From Macrostomum hystrix (taxonomy: Eukaryota > Platyhelminthes > Macrostomidae), in the NCBI GenBank assembly GCA_950097015.1, contig CATNEN010000003.1, forward strand, positions 13,373,001 to 13,437,000: 64,000 nt of DNA, given 5' to 3'. Under the pieces are notes generated by a model. That model had not been told where the DNA came from, made no database searches, and saw nothing but the letters and a program-made list of their open reading frames with translations. Position 1 is the first letter of the stretch. Every line of letters starts with the position of its first letter. Positions 31,501 through 42,500 of this stretch are shown one piece after another. The position numbers and the translations under genes are program-made.

Positions 31501-34500
31501 GAATTGAAGAACCGATGCCAGTCGAACAGGGCTACCTGAGCCTGCGAGCTGTAGCCCAGACGGCTTAGTAGGGCCAAAATTCCATGCAGGGAGAGGCCTC
31601 GGCGTGACAACGCGATCAGAGCCAGCGACTCGGATACCCAATCTTCCCACTCTGCGGATGAGAAGGTTGGCAGGAAAACTAGCCAAAGGTTATAGGCAGT
31701 ACTCACAATGGGTATTTTATAATACCCAACGTTAAAATCAGTAGACTTCGATAATATTTCAAACACTTGTCACCGTTAACAATATATTCGAATAATCAGT
31801 TAGTAGGTATTGGAATTTAAAAAAAAAATAATAATAATTGCAGGCGGGCTGCGCGGGCAATGGCATATCATTTGGTGACACTAGACCCGCAGCCAGCGAG
31901 GAGGCAATTCTGCTCATTTCGCTGACTCCTGAGCACACACGCACATAGATACTGTACACAGGCACACGCTCACACAGGTGTGTACATCTGCCCTGACTTT
32001 CTCATCGTCAGGCAGTGTACACTCTCACTGTGCCTTGGAGGTTGGCCCTCAAGGGCGTAAATTGCACGACAAGCCCCCAAGCCTTCTCTCCGTGGCTGCG
32101 CCCCAAATAAATGTGGCCTCGCCGTGGAATCGAACTCAGGGACCGTGGTGCGAGAGGCAAACGCGTTAACCGCTCTGCCACCGACCCCCCAGATTTTGAG
32201 TATAAAATTATAAATTAACAATTAAGCTTGCAGAAAATTCACGTTGACAGGGACCTCGTTTTAAGAAAATGCTTAGACAAAGCAAAAGGTACGTAGCAAT
32301 TACAGCAGTAAAATCTAAGAAAATGTAAAGCTAATTAATTACTTTGGATGGATTTTAATTAAACTTATTAATTGGCTGGTCAGAATGCAATTGTGAAAAA
32401 AGTTGAGACAAATGATGGCTGCTTTTTTGAGCCGTTTAAGTCGCATAATTTAATATAATTTTGTAACAACCTTTCAATAGAGGGACTCTGGTAACCGTGA
32501 GTTTGTGTGTCGTGAAACGATTAATAAAAAAATAATTGTAATAAAGATTTTAATATGGGACATTTTAAATGTTAATATAAATGGGTAAATGCGAATCAGT
32601 AGGCAAACTTGTCAAATGTAAACCTGAAATCACGTTGCAGATTTTTTATCTGAAACAGGAATAACAATTTGATAGGTTTTTTATATCAAGCCCTGGAGAA
32701 AGGCAATGTACGAATAGGTAAGACAGACATTCTACAGAACATCTCAGTAGTATTTGTCTAGTGCTACTGTTAGTAAAGACATGCTGTTTTCAATATTTTT
32801 AGTAAAAACATCAAAGCTTTGCCTTAAAATTGTTGTCACCTTGAAATTTCCCTAGCTTTCTGCGTTTTCGATGTTTCACTGAAATTTAATTTCGAATATT
32901 TTTTTATTCAGCTCTTCAATAAGTTAGTGTTACTTTCACATCACGTTACTTATAAGTAGAAAGCATTGGTTATGATGTGAAGTTTTCAACAAAAAGTGGC
33001 CCCTACCGTGCTTAATTTGAGATTCCTCCTTCTCAAACAGGCTCTTTTGAGTCTGCTCGCTTTTCTCCATCAGAGTCAGTTTCACCCAGCCGTACTCGGT
33101 GGCCCAACGCCTCAGCAAGTGTAGGAATAGCTGCCTGATGGAGCTGATGTCACCTTCGGATGGACCATGGTGTTTCGTTAGATTTGGCAGTACCAGACTT
33201 TTAAAATAGGAAACTCCTAGACAAAAATGCAAAAAAATATTAATTGAAGGCATTACAAAAGGGCTGTCGGCACTGCACCACATGATTTGGCGACAGTTGA
33301 CCCGCAGCCAGCGAGGAGGCAATTCTGTCCATTCCTCTGACTCCTGAGCACGCACTCACACATGTGTGTACATCTGCCTGGACTTTCTCATTTTCAAGTG
33401 TGTAATTTGCACGACAAGCCCCCAAGCTGTCTGCCTGCATCTGCGCCCCAAATAAATGTGGCCTCGCCGCGGAATCGAGCTAAGGGACCTTGGTACGAAA
33501 GCCGCTCTTCCATTTATTGTCTATGGCCAAGCCACATTTAAAAAGTTAAAAAATAAAACAGTGGTCAATTTTTATACTGATGTCATATGATAATATCAAC
33601 TATATACATAGTGGGAGAGGTGATTAAGTCAAGACAAACTGATTCAGTCCCGAATTCCGGTCAGAAGCAATGCTTTTCTTCCTTCGAATACAGCCTCGTC
33701 TGTTACTTCGATTCCAGCTGAATAATATAATAATAATTGCAGGATGGCTGCGGGCAGTGGCACATTATTTAGTGACACTAGACCCGCAGCCAGCGAGGAG
33801 GCAATTCTGCCCATTTCGACTCCTGAGCACACACGCACACAGATTCTGTACACAGACACGCTCACACAGGTGTGTACATCTGCCCTGAATTTCTCATCGT
33901 CACGAATTGTACATTTCACTGTGCCTTGGAGGTTGGCCCTCAAGGGCGTAATTGCACGACAAGCCCCCAAGCCTTCTCTCCGCGGCTGCGCCCCAAATTA
34001 ATGTGGGCCTCGCCGTGGAATCGAACTTAGGGACCTTGGTGCGAGAGGCAAACGCGATAACCGCTCTGCCACCGACCCCCTATACTGATGTCTTTGAAGT
34101 AGAGAAAGTTGTCAGCCTCACCGATGGCATTAATTAAGGCAGTTCGTTTCTCCTGACTGCAGCAGACAATGTGATACTCGTTAGCCAGCAATGACTGCGC
34201 CAGCGGACAGTTGGGCGCTAGAGGACTTTCGGCGAACGCTTCCCAGAAGTATTCGTCCGGATTCTGGCCGAAATCGGCGCAGAAATTCGACATCATTTCA
34301 ACGCCGCCACCACCGCCGCCGCCGCCGCCAAAACGATAAATTTTCACGTCAGCTCTACGCGACAAACTGGCACAGGTGAGATCTGAGCTTAGAGTGCTGG
34401 CTACAATGCGACAGCCGGGCGGTAGGCGACTTGGTAACCAAGCGAGACGCTTCACCTGAAGTGATGAATTGTTGAGTTTTCTAAGAAACTAGACTATTTT

Positions 34501-36940
34501 GATACACAATAAAATACTTTGCGTCTCCGTTTCAATCAGACAAGTTAATAAAACAGTAACCTCGTCACATCGGCAGCCAATAGAGTCGCCGAAGCAGTCC
34601 AAGCCATCGACCACCAGCAGCATCCTGCCCATTGACAATGCCGCCTCAAATGAGCCAACAACTTCTTGATAGGTGAAGGCCGGATCCAGGGTGAGAAACT
34701 GCGGCTCTGTTGGTTTCATTTTGATATTTTTTATTGAATATTTGGCTAGTAAATTGTGGAAATCGAATTGTATTAAACAGTATCTTTGCAGAATCATTTT
34801 TCCTGAGTTGAGTACACACCAGGTGTACTCCGCTCGATTCCACAGCGAGGCCACATTTATTTGTTGTGCAATTTACATCCTTAAAAGGGCTAAGCTCCAA
34901 GGCACAGTGAGAGTGTACACAGCCTGACGAGGATAAAGTCATGGCATATGCACACACCTGTGCGCGTGTGTGCTCAGGAGTCAGCGGAATGGGCAGAATT
35001 GCCTTCTCGCTGGATGGCTTCGGGTCTAGTGTCACCATATTACGTGACAACGCCAGTAACAAAACCCTCCTGCAAATAAATTGCATTGTTATTTTTTACT
35101 TATTCCTGCAGCTAAACACTGTCCTACTAATTTGTTAAGTAGTGTCTTTGTCACCCTGTAAAGTGGAAAGCAATGCAATGAGAACAACAAGGGAATAATT
35201 TTTTTTTCGATCTAAAACTTGGGTCTGTTCGGTGGTCGGTTTTCATCGAAAGACTCTCGCAATCTGTCGTTGCCTCACTCACCGTGACTGCGCACGTTGA
35301 AGTGTTGATGCACCCGCTGTTTAACCAGCTCCATGAAGTTTACAGCGTCGCAGCTGGCCCTATTGGCTCCCACATAGTAGGGTATCACAAGCGGCTGGCG
35401 TCGTAACCAGGCGGACTCTCCGTCGGGGCCACCGTCCGCTGCAGCGTCGGCTCGAGCAACAGTCTGCGCTTCGGCGAAGTTTCTCAGCCAGTGCGATAAC
35501 AAAGTAGACTTTCCGCTGCCTCTCTCGCCAGCCAGCAGGAATATAGCTGGCGGAGCTGCGTCCTGGTTGTTTCCACCTGTGTGCCTCAGGTGGGTCTTGG
35601 CCATGATTTCGCTGTGGTCGCGTCTGAGAAAAGGTTCTAGTGGGTCAACGGGCGCCATCGCCGGTTTTGATTCGGCGTCGTTGCCATCGGCCACGAATCG
35701 ATCGATTTCGGCGAGGCAGCGGGAGAACTCAGCGCCGATTTGAACACCCTCCAGTCGGAGCTCCTGTTCGATGCGCTGGTCGCGCTCCATGGCATCGAAC
35801 AATGAAATGGCGGGCAGGTCAACGCTGTCCACATAGCGAACACCCAGGTGTTCCTCGAAATCGGTGAGTATGGCCTGCTCCAGCTCATCTGGTGTGGTGA
35901 AGAATTTCATGGGGACGCCTTTGCGAATCAAGCGTTGCTTGAGCTCTTCAACTTTCATCGCGGCGTAGTCGGATTCCACCTGAAATCCAGAGTGAGTTTT
36001 CGTAAATCAGAACCAGAGCTTCTTTAGGAGTTTTAGGACTCTTTAGGATTATCTGACTGACGTTATCCAAACCTGTAAAAATACATCGTGAAAAATTCAG
36101 TTTCACCTTGAATTGTCGCAGCATGCGTTCTCGCTCGGCTTCGCTCAGGTGTCTGTACAGAGAGTCCTGGTGCGCGGCGGAGCGGACGTACACAAAGCAG
36201 TGCTTGCAGGCTTTGAGAAACACGGCCAAAGTGGTTTGCAGGTCGTTAACGCTGCTGTTTGTGTAGGCCTCGTTGAGCAGCCAGGTGTAACTAAGCAATA
36301 ATTTGTTAATATACTTTCGTCAAATTGAAATACTTTCGTCATCTAAGAACTTGATCCAGATCACTTTGTCAATCAACACTAAGGTACATTACCCATTTTC
36401 GGCGGCCTTTTTCAAGCTAGCCTTGAGCCACTCGTTTTGCTGCTCCGTCGTGTTGCTAGGCGACGATCCGGCAAAGCTGGCCAACGATTTCCGTCGATGC
36501 TGTTTACGGAAGTCGGTGAAAGAACCGCGGCGGGACATTCTGCGACTTCCAAGGCCGCTGAAGCCGCCGCCGCCGCCGCCCAGACCTCCGCCTCCGCCTC
36601 CTAGCATGAACGGATGCAGAAAAACTTCGCGTTCGACATCCTCATCATTGTTGTCAACTTTTGGCGGCGGCGGTACGTGCAGGCCGTACTTTTCGCCGAT
36701 TAGGCAAATAAAATAGGGCGAGCAGCGCTTCACTGCGTCGAGCGAGATTTGCACAAGATCGTCCGACTCCAGCTGGTCCTCAGTGAGGCCGCGGTAAAGA
36801 TCCACTGGGAAGAATCTTCGACTCTTTAGCTGACACAGTTTGTCCAGCTTCTTGGCAATGACGGTGTGAAAATATTCGCGCTCGTTCTCAAAGTCCATTG
36901 TGGACACGAGCAATGGTTCGATGGCAATGTGGCTGGCCAT
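22578..36940 (-). CDS. DUF4062-NACHT-TPR protein (nephrocystin-3 / TTC41 type)
   Basis: Fifteen coding exons: 36940-36393, 36290-36107, 35979-35283, 34706-34561, 34455-34086, 33216-33007, 31651-31222, 29562-29250, 26827-26720, 26443-26246, 25688-25246, 24793-24644, 23730-23531, 23438-23040, 22879-22578. Every junction is GT-AG, all phases agree, and the total is 1565 residues. Residues about 8-85 resemble the DUF4062 domain (LLVSTMDFENEREYF ... PYFICLIGEKYG). A NACHT-type STAND ATPase follows, with Walker A GERGSGKST near 395-403 and Walker B LLVVDGLD near 505. The C-terminal third is helical with TPR-like motifs (NYGRLLVRFGELAFRRGRVD; TGNYDQAARLLDKAYKLYHR). Glycine runs interrupt it near 115-130 and in exon 5. 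Such proteins act as scaffolds; nephrocystin-3 works at the ciliary inversin compartment, which is only suggestive here. The start ATG directly follows a TTTTCTTCAG acceptor, so an upstream 5' exon or trans-splicing is likely. The last exon reading is the weakest. Confidence 0.85.
24069..24250 (-). mobile_element. SINE 3' half (intron 12 of the NACHT gene)
   Basis: It carries the SINE body and tail in reverse (GGAGGGCTGCGGGCAATGGC, GCCAGCGAGGAGGCAATTCT, GACTCCTGAGCACACACG) and ends near TTTCTCATCGCCAGGC; the tRNA head is missing. Confidence 0.85.
24840..25085. promoter_or_regulatory. GC-rich pyrimidine-biased segment with two CCAAT boxes
   Basis: Inside intron 11 of the NACHT gene is a compositional island with GGCCAATCAGC (near 24929) and the inverted form GATTGGCTG (near 25014), resembling the CCAAT region of the LTR at 18336-19469. 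It may be a decayed LTR or an internal promoter. No TATA box or ends were found. Confidence 0.3.
25750..26080 (+). mobile_element. SINE copy (intron 10 of the NACHT gene)
   Basis: A forward copy lacking the first part of the head. It begins around the B box (AAGCTCGATTCCGCGGCGAG), continues through ACACTACCTGACGATGAG and CAGGAGTCAGCGAAATGG, and ends CCGCAGCCCTCATGCAAA followed by AT-rich sequence. Confidence 0.85.
27134..28511 (+). CDS. Rhodopsin-type GPCR nested antisense in an intron
   Basis: Two exons, 27134-27598 and 27987-28511, joined in phase 0, give 329 residues. The start is the first ATG in the frame; the frame stays open a further 57 bases upstream. Seven hydrophobic segments are visible: TM1 around SLLTNLITILVML (with the conserved Asn), TM2 HTVVMAIADAAHSLCAAII, TM3 CKLLYYAYFLSKAM..TILVLSVGLWLSL, TM4 in exon 2 near FGQLALLLGALSP, TM5 FVIALVLPIGANLVV, TM6 near RAVLATGTTHAALHTPYAGV, TM7 YYAATAWYSLSCVTNFLAYV. 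The TM3 cysteine (ACWCK) and an extracellular-loop cysteine (FLCTVH) can pair. The DRY position reads GLW and NPxxY is replaced by TNFLAY. It resembles peptide-type class A receptors but the ligand is unknown. The intron contains a SINE. The whole gene lies within intron 8 of the NACHT gene on the opposite strand. AATAAA signals lie at 28889 and 28929. Confidence 0.8.
27635..27920 (+). mobile_element. SINE copy with intact tRNA head (GPCR intron)
   Basis: Head GGGTGAGTGGCCGAGCGG (A box TGGCCGAGCGG) and B box region AAGCTCGATTCCTCGGCGAG, followed by the family body to CAGGAGTCAGCAAAATGGGC, where the copy stops before the usual tail. It occupies most of the 388-bp GPCR intron. Confidence 0.88.
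29735..30720. repeat. 21-bp minisatellite (intron 7 of the NACHT gene)
   Basis: About 37 copies of a 21-bp unit, ATAATGTATGCTACACCCTC plus G, with alternating ATAATG and ATGATG variants, then from about 30525 a degenerate 20-bp relative (ATCATGCCACCCCTCGATAA). The 288- and 262-residue open frames on both strands are artefacts of the 21-bp period. Confidence 0.95.
31830..32189 (-). mobile_element. Full-length reference copy of the abundant tRNA-derived SINE
   Basis: About 355 bp on the minus strand. The head GGTCGGTGGCAGAGCGGTTA carries a pol III A box (TGGCAGAGCGG) and GAGTTCGATTCCACGG gives the B box. The body includes GGCTTGGGGGCTTGTCGTGC, CACTGCCTGACGATGAG, ATGTACACACCTGTGTGAGC, CAGGAGTCAGCG and GCCTCCTCGCTGGCTGCGGG, and the tail ends GCAATTATTATTATTT. 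It lies in intron 6 of the NACHT gene. It is non-coding and would rely on LINE machinery in trans. Confidence 0.92.
32190..33006. other. Remainder of NACHT intron 6
   Basis: AT-rich, nothing recognised. Confidence 0.6.
33250..33510 (-). mobile_element. SINE copy (intron 5 of the NACHT gene)
   Basis: A reverse copy with the tail (CCGCAGCCAGCGAGGAGGCA), an internal deletion between ATTTTCAAG and GTGTAATTTGC, and the head B box region near 33470. The A-box end is degraded into unrelated sequence. Confidence 0.85.
33722..34080 (-). mobile_element. Full-length SINE abutting an exon donor
   Basis: A near full-length reverse copy: head GGGGGTCGGTGGCAGAGCGG starts at 34080 and the tail ends AATTATTATTATATTATT near 33722. 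Its first base lies only 5 bases from the exon 5 end of the NACHT gene (34086), so the donor reads GTATA from the host and G from the SINE. Confidence 0.9.
34815..35035 (+). mobile_element. SINE copy, truncated head (intron 3 of the NACHT gene)
   Basis: Begins near the B box (GCTCGATTCCACAGCGAGGC), lacks about 40 bp of the body after ATTTATTTG, and continues to CGGGTCTAGTGTCACCA. Confidence 0.85.
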
Positions 36941-39093
36941 CTGAAGAAAATATTACAAATTACTCTGTGACAAAGAAACGCATCGTTAAAATATATACTT
37001 AATGTCCTGTGTAGCTTATTTATCTTGTAGCAAGGTAAAGTGTCCTAGTATAAATCATGAACCTCAATTTACTCCTTTCTTATTGTAATTTACTCGATTG
37101 TTTTTGTTAACTACGTCTGAACTATTTATAAAGAAAATATATAATATAAACTCTTTCTAGAACTTCACTCTAAGTTTTCCTAATTTATGGAGATAATACC
37201 AATACAGCATCAGCAAGATTGTCTGTTATATTCGATGCTTTGGATTTTCTTGAAACTCTAAAAGCCAAAGCACGATTATTGACGATAACGTGCTTAAGTA
37301 AGGAATAGCTAAGGAATGATTTTAAGCAATTTATTGTAGTAAACTGATTAGACAGACATATTGAACTTTGACACCTCCAGAAGAATATGAAATATTTAAC
37401 TAGATTTGGCCTCGTATAAATAAAATTGCAACGTTTTATTCAGAATACTTATCACTTAACACGTAAAAATACATAGGATTTATAATAGCACATGAATTTG
37501 AGGCGTCAAAATTTGTCTTTTTACAATTTGTGGCAGCATATTAAGATTTGTGGTTCAATTTTTTCTAGCTTCACTATTCTTCTGAGTTATGTATCAATAA
37601 TATTTCAGCTTGTTAAAAAAGACGATACTTTAGTATGTCAAATTTTGACAAGTTTACACCAGTTACACATATAAACAAAGCAGCTTTCTATAGCGTGCAC
37701 TCTGGTAGTTTAAAGATGCTTTATTGCAACCAGGAAAAAACATAAAAACAAAAGTAAAAGTTTTATTGTCTACTCATTAACACGGTAATAAATTGTGCCG
37801 GTCTCATCAATCAAGGAAAATCAAATAACGAAAGGTTGGGTGCTTCTTCCAGCTTAGTGATTTGATAAGCTCTACTAACATACAACTCCTGGTCACCGGG
37901 TGGTGATGGCTATAGCCCTTTTGATCTAAGCTACACAAATCTAACTACACAAGTGTGCATCTACAGTTACCTATTCCCAGTCCAACAAGGGTTTCCAGAT
38001 CTTGGACCAAAATCTTTGTTCCAAATTTTTCTAGTGTAGGATGTCAGAGAAACACTAGGCAGAAATAAATTCACAATAGGCAATAATTGACCAATTAAGA
38101 TTTTAAACAGCTTCACATTTCTAGCTTAGAATGTATTTATTTAATTGAATTTATTTGAATTTATACATTTATTTATTTAATTCTATATATTTTGTACTAA
38201 GGTACATTTTCCTGAGCTTAGTTCTGAAATGAAATTGCGCAATATTCTTTATTGGCACAATTTCAGAGAAAAGGCTTCTGGGCTTGTTCTGTTTCTGCTA
38301 TTGAAGCCAACTCCAAAGGCCAGAGAGTGATAGTGTACAGTGCCTGACATGGTTGTATCTGTTTTATTAGATAAGAAAGTATATTTTCAAGATGCAAATA
38401 TAAATTTCAATAATTTTCAAATGCTATAGAATTTTTATTTCAATTTTAACATTTTAACTTTATTCCAGGCAACAACCATATACCTCTTGTAATCAGTAAG
38501 AGATAATTTATCTCAAAGTAAAATTAATCTCAAAGCCTTTCACTCCATTTGACTGGCCTAGTGAAGCAAATGGACTTTTTTCTACAAGGCAGGGTAAGTT
38601 GATTGTCCTCTTAACAGTTTTTATATAAAATATTGCAGTTAAGTTTACAGAAAAATATTTAACATTCAACATAAAAAATAATGACATACATTTTAGAAAA
38701 TTTCTGAATAATAATTAAACAGCTTTAAAATGTAAGGAATTGCTTAATTGTGTACATTAATGGTTAAGGGTCACTTGTTTTTTAAATTAAAGTAAGATAA
38801 AAAAACAAATAGTGAAAATTTTTATTTGTGATTTTTTACATGAATTGGTTTCTATTAGCTATACAAAACTATTTGTGTGCAATTTATACAGACCAATTAT
38901 TATAAAAAATTATTACTTTTTCTAACCCTAGAAATGTATGAAGTATTACAAGGAAGTGCTGGTTTAGTGGTAAAGGTTGTGTTGTTTACTTTCTGTGATG
39001 CAATCAGAATATTCACTTATTTATGTAATGAGTGTATTTAAAAGTTTTCAGTACAAAAATAAAATAGGTTTCTGAGCTGGAAAAACTTAACTT
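36941..39093. other. AT-rich intergenic region between divergent genes
   Basis: It separates the start of the NACHT gene (minus) from the RUN gene (plus), so promoters of both should be here. I see no coding exon. A worn SINE fragment (GTGTACAGTGCCTGACATGG and the preceding CTTCTGGGCTTGTTCTG) is at about 38270-38355. Confidence 0.5.
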
Positions 39094-39520
39094 GGTAGAG
39101 ATGAGACACATAAGATATGAGAGAGGCGACTAATGAGAGACAAGACTAAAGAGAGATTAGACTAATGCGATATCAGACTGATTAGAGATGAGACTAATGA
39201 GAGATGAGACTGATTAGAGATGAGAATAATGGGAGATAAGACTGATTAGAGATGAGACTAATGAGATATCAGACTTATTAGAGATAAGACTAATGAGAGA
39301 TCAGACTAATGAGAGATTAGACTAAAGAGAGATTAGACTAATGAGAGATTAGACTAATGAGAGATTAGACTAATGAGAGATTAGACTAATGAGAGATTAG
39401 ACTAATGAGAGATTAGACTAATGAGCGATGAGACTAATGAGAGATCAGACTGATTAGAGATGAGACAAGGAGAGATTAGAATAACGATAGATGAGACAAG
39501 GAATCGAGAGATGAGACATG
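39094..39520. repeat. Diverged 16-bp minisatellite upstream of the RUN gene
   Basis: About 25 copies of GAGATTAGACTAATGA and GAGATGAGACTAATGA. The last copy overlaps the first available ATG of the RUN-gene frame. It shares the GAGATGAGAC core with the arrays at 10145-10440 and 49310-49870. Confidence 0.88.
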
Positions 39521-42500
39521 GTACACACTTTTGCTCAAATAAATAGCGAACGAAACAAAACATTATTCGCTCAGATGTGCGAAAGTGCTTTCGCCGCTTT
39601 TGGAGGCAACAGCAGCGGCCGCGACAGCAGCTCAAGTATTCCTATTCATCAGCATTACGAGCAACAGCAGCAGCAGCAGAATCATTGGCGACTTGGAATC
39701 TTGGGCGCAGGCGGTCGTAATGGAACAGATTTTAGCGGCGAAGTTCTAGGAGGAGTCGGGTACAACAATGGCGGTGACGGCTGTAGCGGTCTAATGCTAG
39801 ACTCAGCCGCTCAGGAGCTTGCCTTCGACGAAGACTTCATGCAACCGTTTGAACCATTGGCTTGTGAGTTTGCTATTGTGGATGTTTTCTATACGGCTCG
39901 GGGGTTAATGCTTGCGTTCAATAATATTTTTATGCTGGGGGTCAATGACTTCTTTGGTGTATTTTATTGCGGGTCAACGACCTCTGTAGTGTATTTTATT
40001 GGGTGTCAGTGACCTCTGTAGTGTATTTTATTGGGGGTCAGTGACCTCTGTAGTGTATTTTATTGGGGGTCAATGACCCCTTTAGTGTGTTTTTTGGGGG
40101 TCAATGACTTCTGTAGTGAAATTTAATTAGGGGTCAATGACCTCTGTAGTGTATTTTTGGGGGTCAATGACTTCTGTAGTGTATTTTATTGGGGGTCAGT
40201 GACTTCTGTAGTGTATTTTATTGGGGTCAGTGACTTCTTTGGTGTATTTTATTGGGGGTCAATGACCTCTGTAGTGTATTTTATTGGGGTCAATGACCTC
40301 TGTGGTGTATTTTATTGGGGTCAATGACTTCTGTAGTGTATTTTATTGGGGTCAGTGACTTCTTTGGTGTATTTTATTGGGGGTCAATGACCTCTGTAGT
40401 GTATTTTATTGGGGGTCAATGACTTCTGTAGTGAAATTTAATTGGGGGTCAGTGACCTCTGTAGTGTATTTTATTGGGGGTCAGTGACCTCTGTAGTGTA
40501 TTTTATTGGGGGTCAGTGACCTCTGTAGTGTATTTTATTGGGGGTCAATGACCCCTTTAGTGTGTTTTTGGGGGTCAATGACTTCTGTAGTGAAATTTAA
40601 TTAGGGGTCAATGACCTCTGTTAGTGTATTTTTGGGGGTCAATGACTTCTGTAGTGTATTTTATTGGGGGTCAGTGACTTCTGTAGTGTATTTGATTGGG
40701 GTCAGTGACTTCTTTGGTGTATTTTATTGGGGTCAATGACCTCTGTAGTGTATTTTATTGGGGGTCAGTGACCTCTGTAGTGTATTTTATTGGGGGTCAA
40801 TGACCCCTGTAGTGTGTTTTTTGGGGGTCAATGACTTCTGTAGTGAAATTTAATTAGGGGTCAATGACCTCTGTAGTGTATTTTTGGGGGTCAATGACTT
40901 CTGTAGTGTATTTTATTGGGGGTCAGTGACTTCTGTAGTGTATTTTATTGGGGTCAGTGACTTCTTTGGTGTATTTTATTGGGGTCAATGACCTCTGTGG
41001 TGTATTTTATTGGGGGTCAGTGACTTCTGTAGTGTATTTTATTGGGGTCAGTGACTTCTTTGGTGTATTTTATTGGGGTCAATGACCTCTGTGGTGTATT
41101 TTATTGGGGTCAATGACTTCTGTAGTGTATTTTATTGGGGTCAGTGACTTCTTTGGTGTATTTTATTGGGGGTCAATGACCTCTGTAGTGTATTTTATTG
41201 GGGGTCAATGACTTCTGTAGTGAAATTTAATTGGGGGTCAGTGACCTCTGTAGTGTATTTTATTGGGGGTCAGTGACCTCTGTAGTGTATTTTATTGGGG
41301 GTCAGTGACCTCTGTAGTGTATTTTATTGGGGGTCAATGACCCCTTTAGTGTGTTTTTGGGGGTCAATGACTTCTGTAGTGAAATTTAATTAGGGGTCAA
41401 TGACCTCTGTTAGTGTATTTTTGGGGGTCAATGACTTCTGTAGTGTATTTTATTGGGGGTCAGTGACTTCTGTAGTGTATTTGATTGGGGTCAGTGACTT
41501 CTTTGGTGTATTTTATTGGGGTCAATGACCTCTGTAGTGTATTTTATTGGGGGTCAGTGACCTCTGTAGTGTATTTTATTGGGGGTCAATGACCCCTGTA
41601 GTGTGTTTTTTGGGGGTCAATGACTTCTGTAGTGAAATTTAATTAGGGGTCAATGACCTCTGTAGTGTATTTTTGGGGGTCAATGACTTCTGTAGTGTAT
41701 TTTATTGGGGGTCAGTGACTTCTGTAGTGTATTTTATTGGGGGTCAGTGACTTCTGTAGTGTATTTTATTGGGGTCAGTGACTTCTTTGGTGTATTTTAT
41801 TGGGGGTCAGTGACTTCTGTAGTGTATTTTATTGGGGGTCAGTGACTTCTGTAGTGTATTTTATTGGGGGTCAATGACTTCTGTAGTGTTTTATGGTTGG
41901 GGTCAATAACTGCTATCCAATTTTGTGTTGTGGTCAGACCTAACGATGGTTTTCACATTTACTTATTCAATATTAAGAGCAGATTAATTCTCATATATAA
42001 TAATTGAATTATGAGGGAGTCTCTAGGGGTAATATAAATGCAAACAAAATTAATAATCCTTCTAGTTACTATTTATAATGTGAGTGACACATTCTGTATT
42101 CAAGCTATATATCCGCCACTCTAACACTTTCCCTAATCTTTGCTATACATATTCCTCTTGAATTTTCCAAAATATTTCCAAGCCTTCGCCGTACTCTTAG
42201 GAAGAGAAACTCACAAAAAAACTGAGTGCTTTCACTAAGCGCGATCAGTTTTAACACTGACAGTGTTATTAATGCTCTACTTACTGTTCCGTATCCTAAC
42301 TATTACAATAATATGCGCCGAGAACCGTTTGCTCAACTCGAGACCAAAGAGATTAAAAAAAAAGATCGATTTTTTTTTTACTAGAAACGCTAAGGTTGAT
42401 ATATTCTGTAGCAGTGAAACTACTGTTGCACTTTATAATTATTGAGCCACTAAAAATCGCTGTAAATTTTTAAATCTGCTCCTTTGGATGAATTATTGTT

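Noticed and set aside
31830-32189. Functional tRNA gene in the SINE head
   Set aside because: A and B boxes are present but the cloverleaf is not complete and the segment is attached to the same 300-bp body in every copy.
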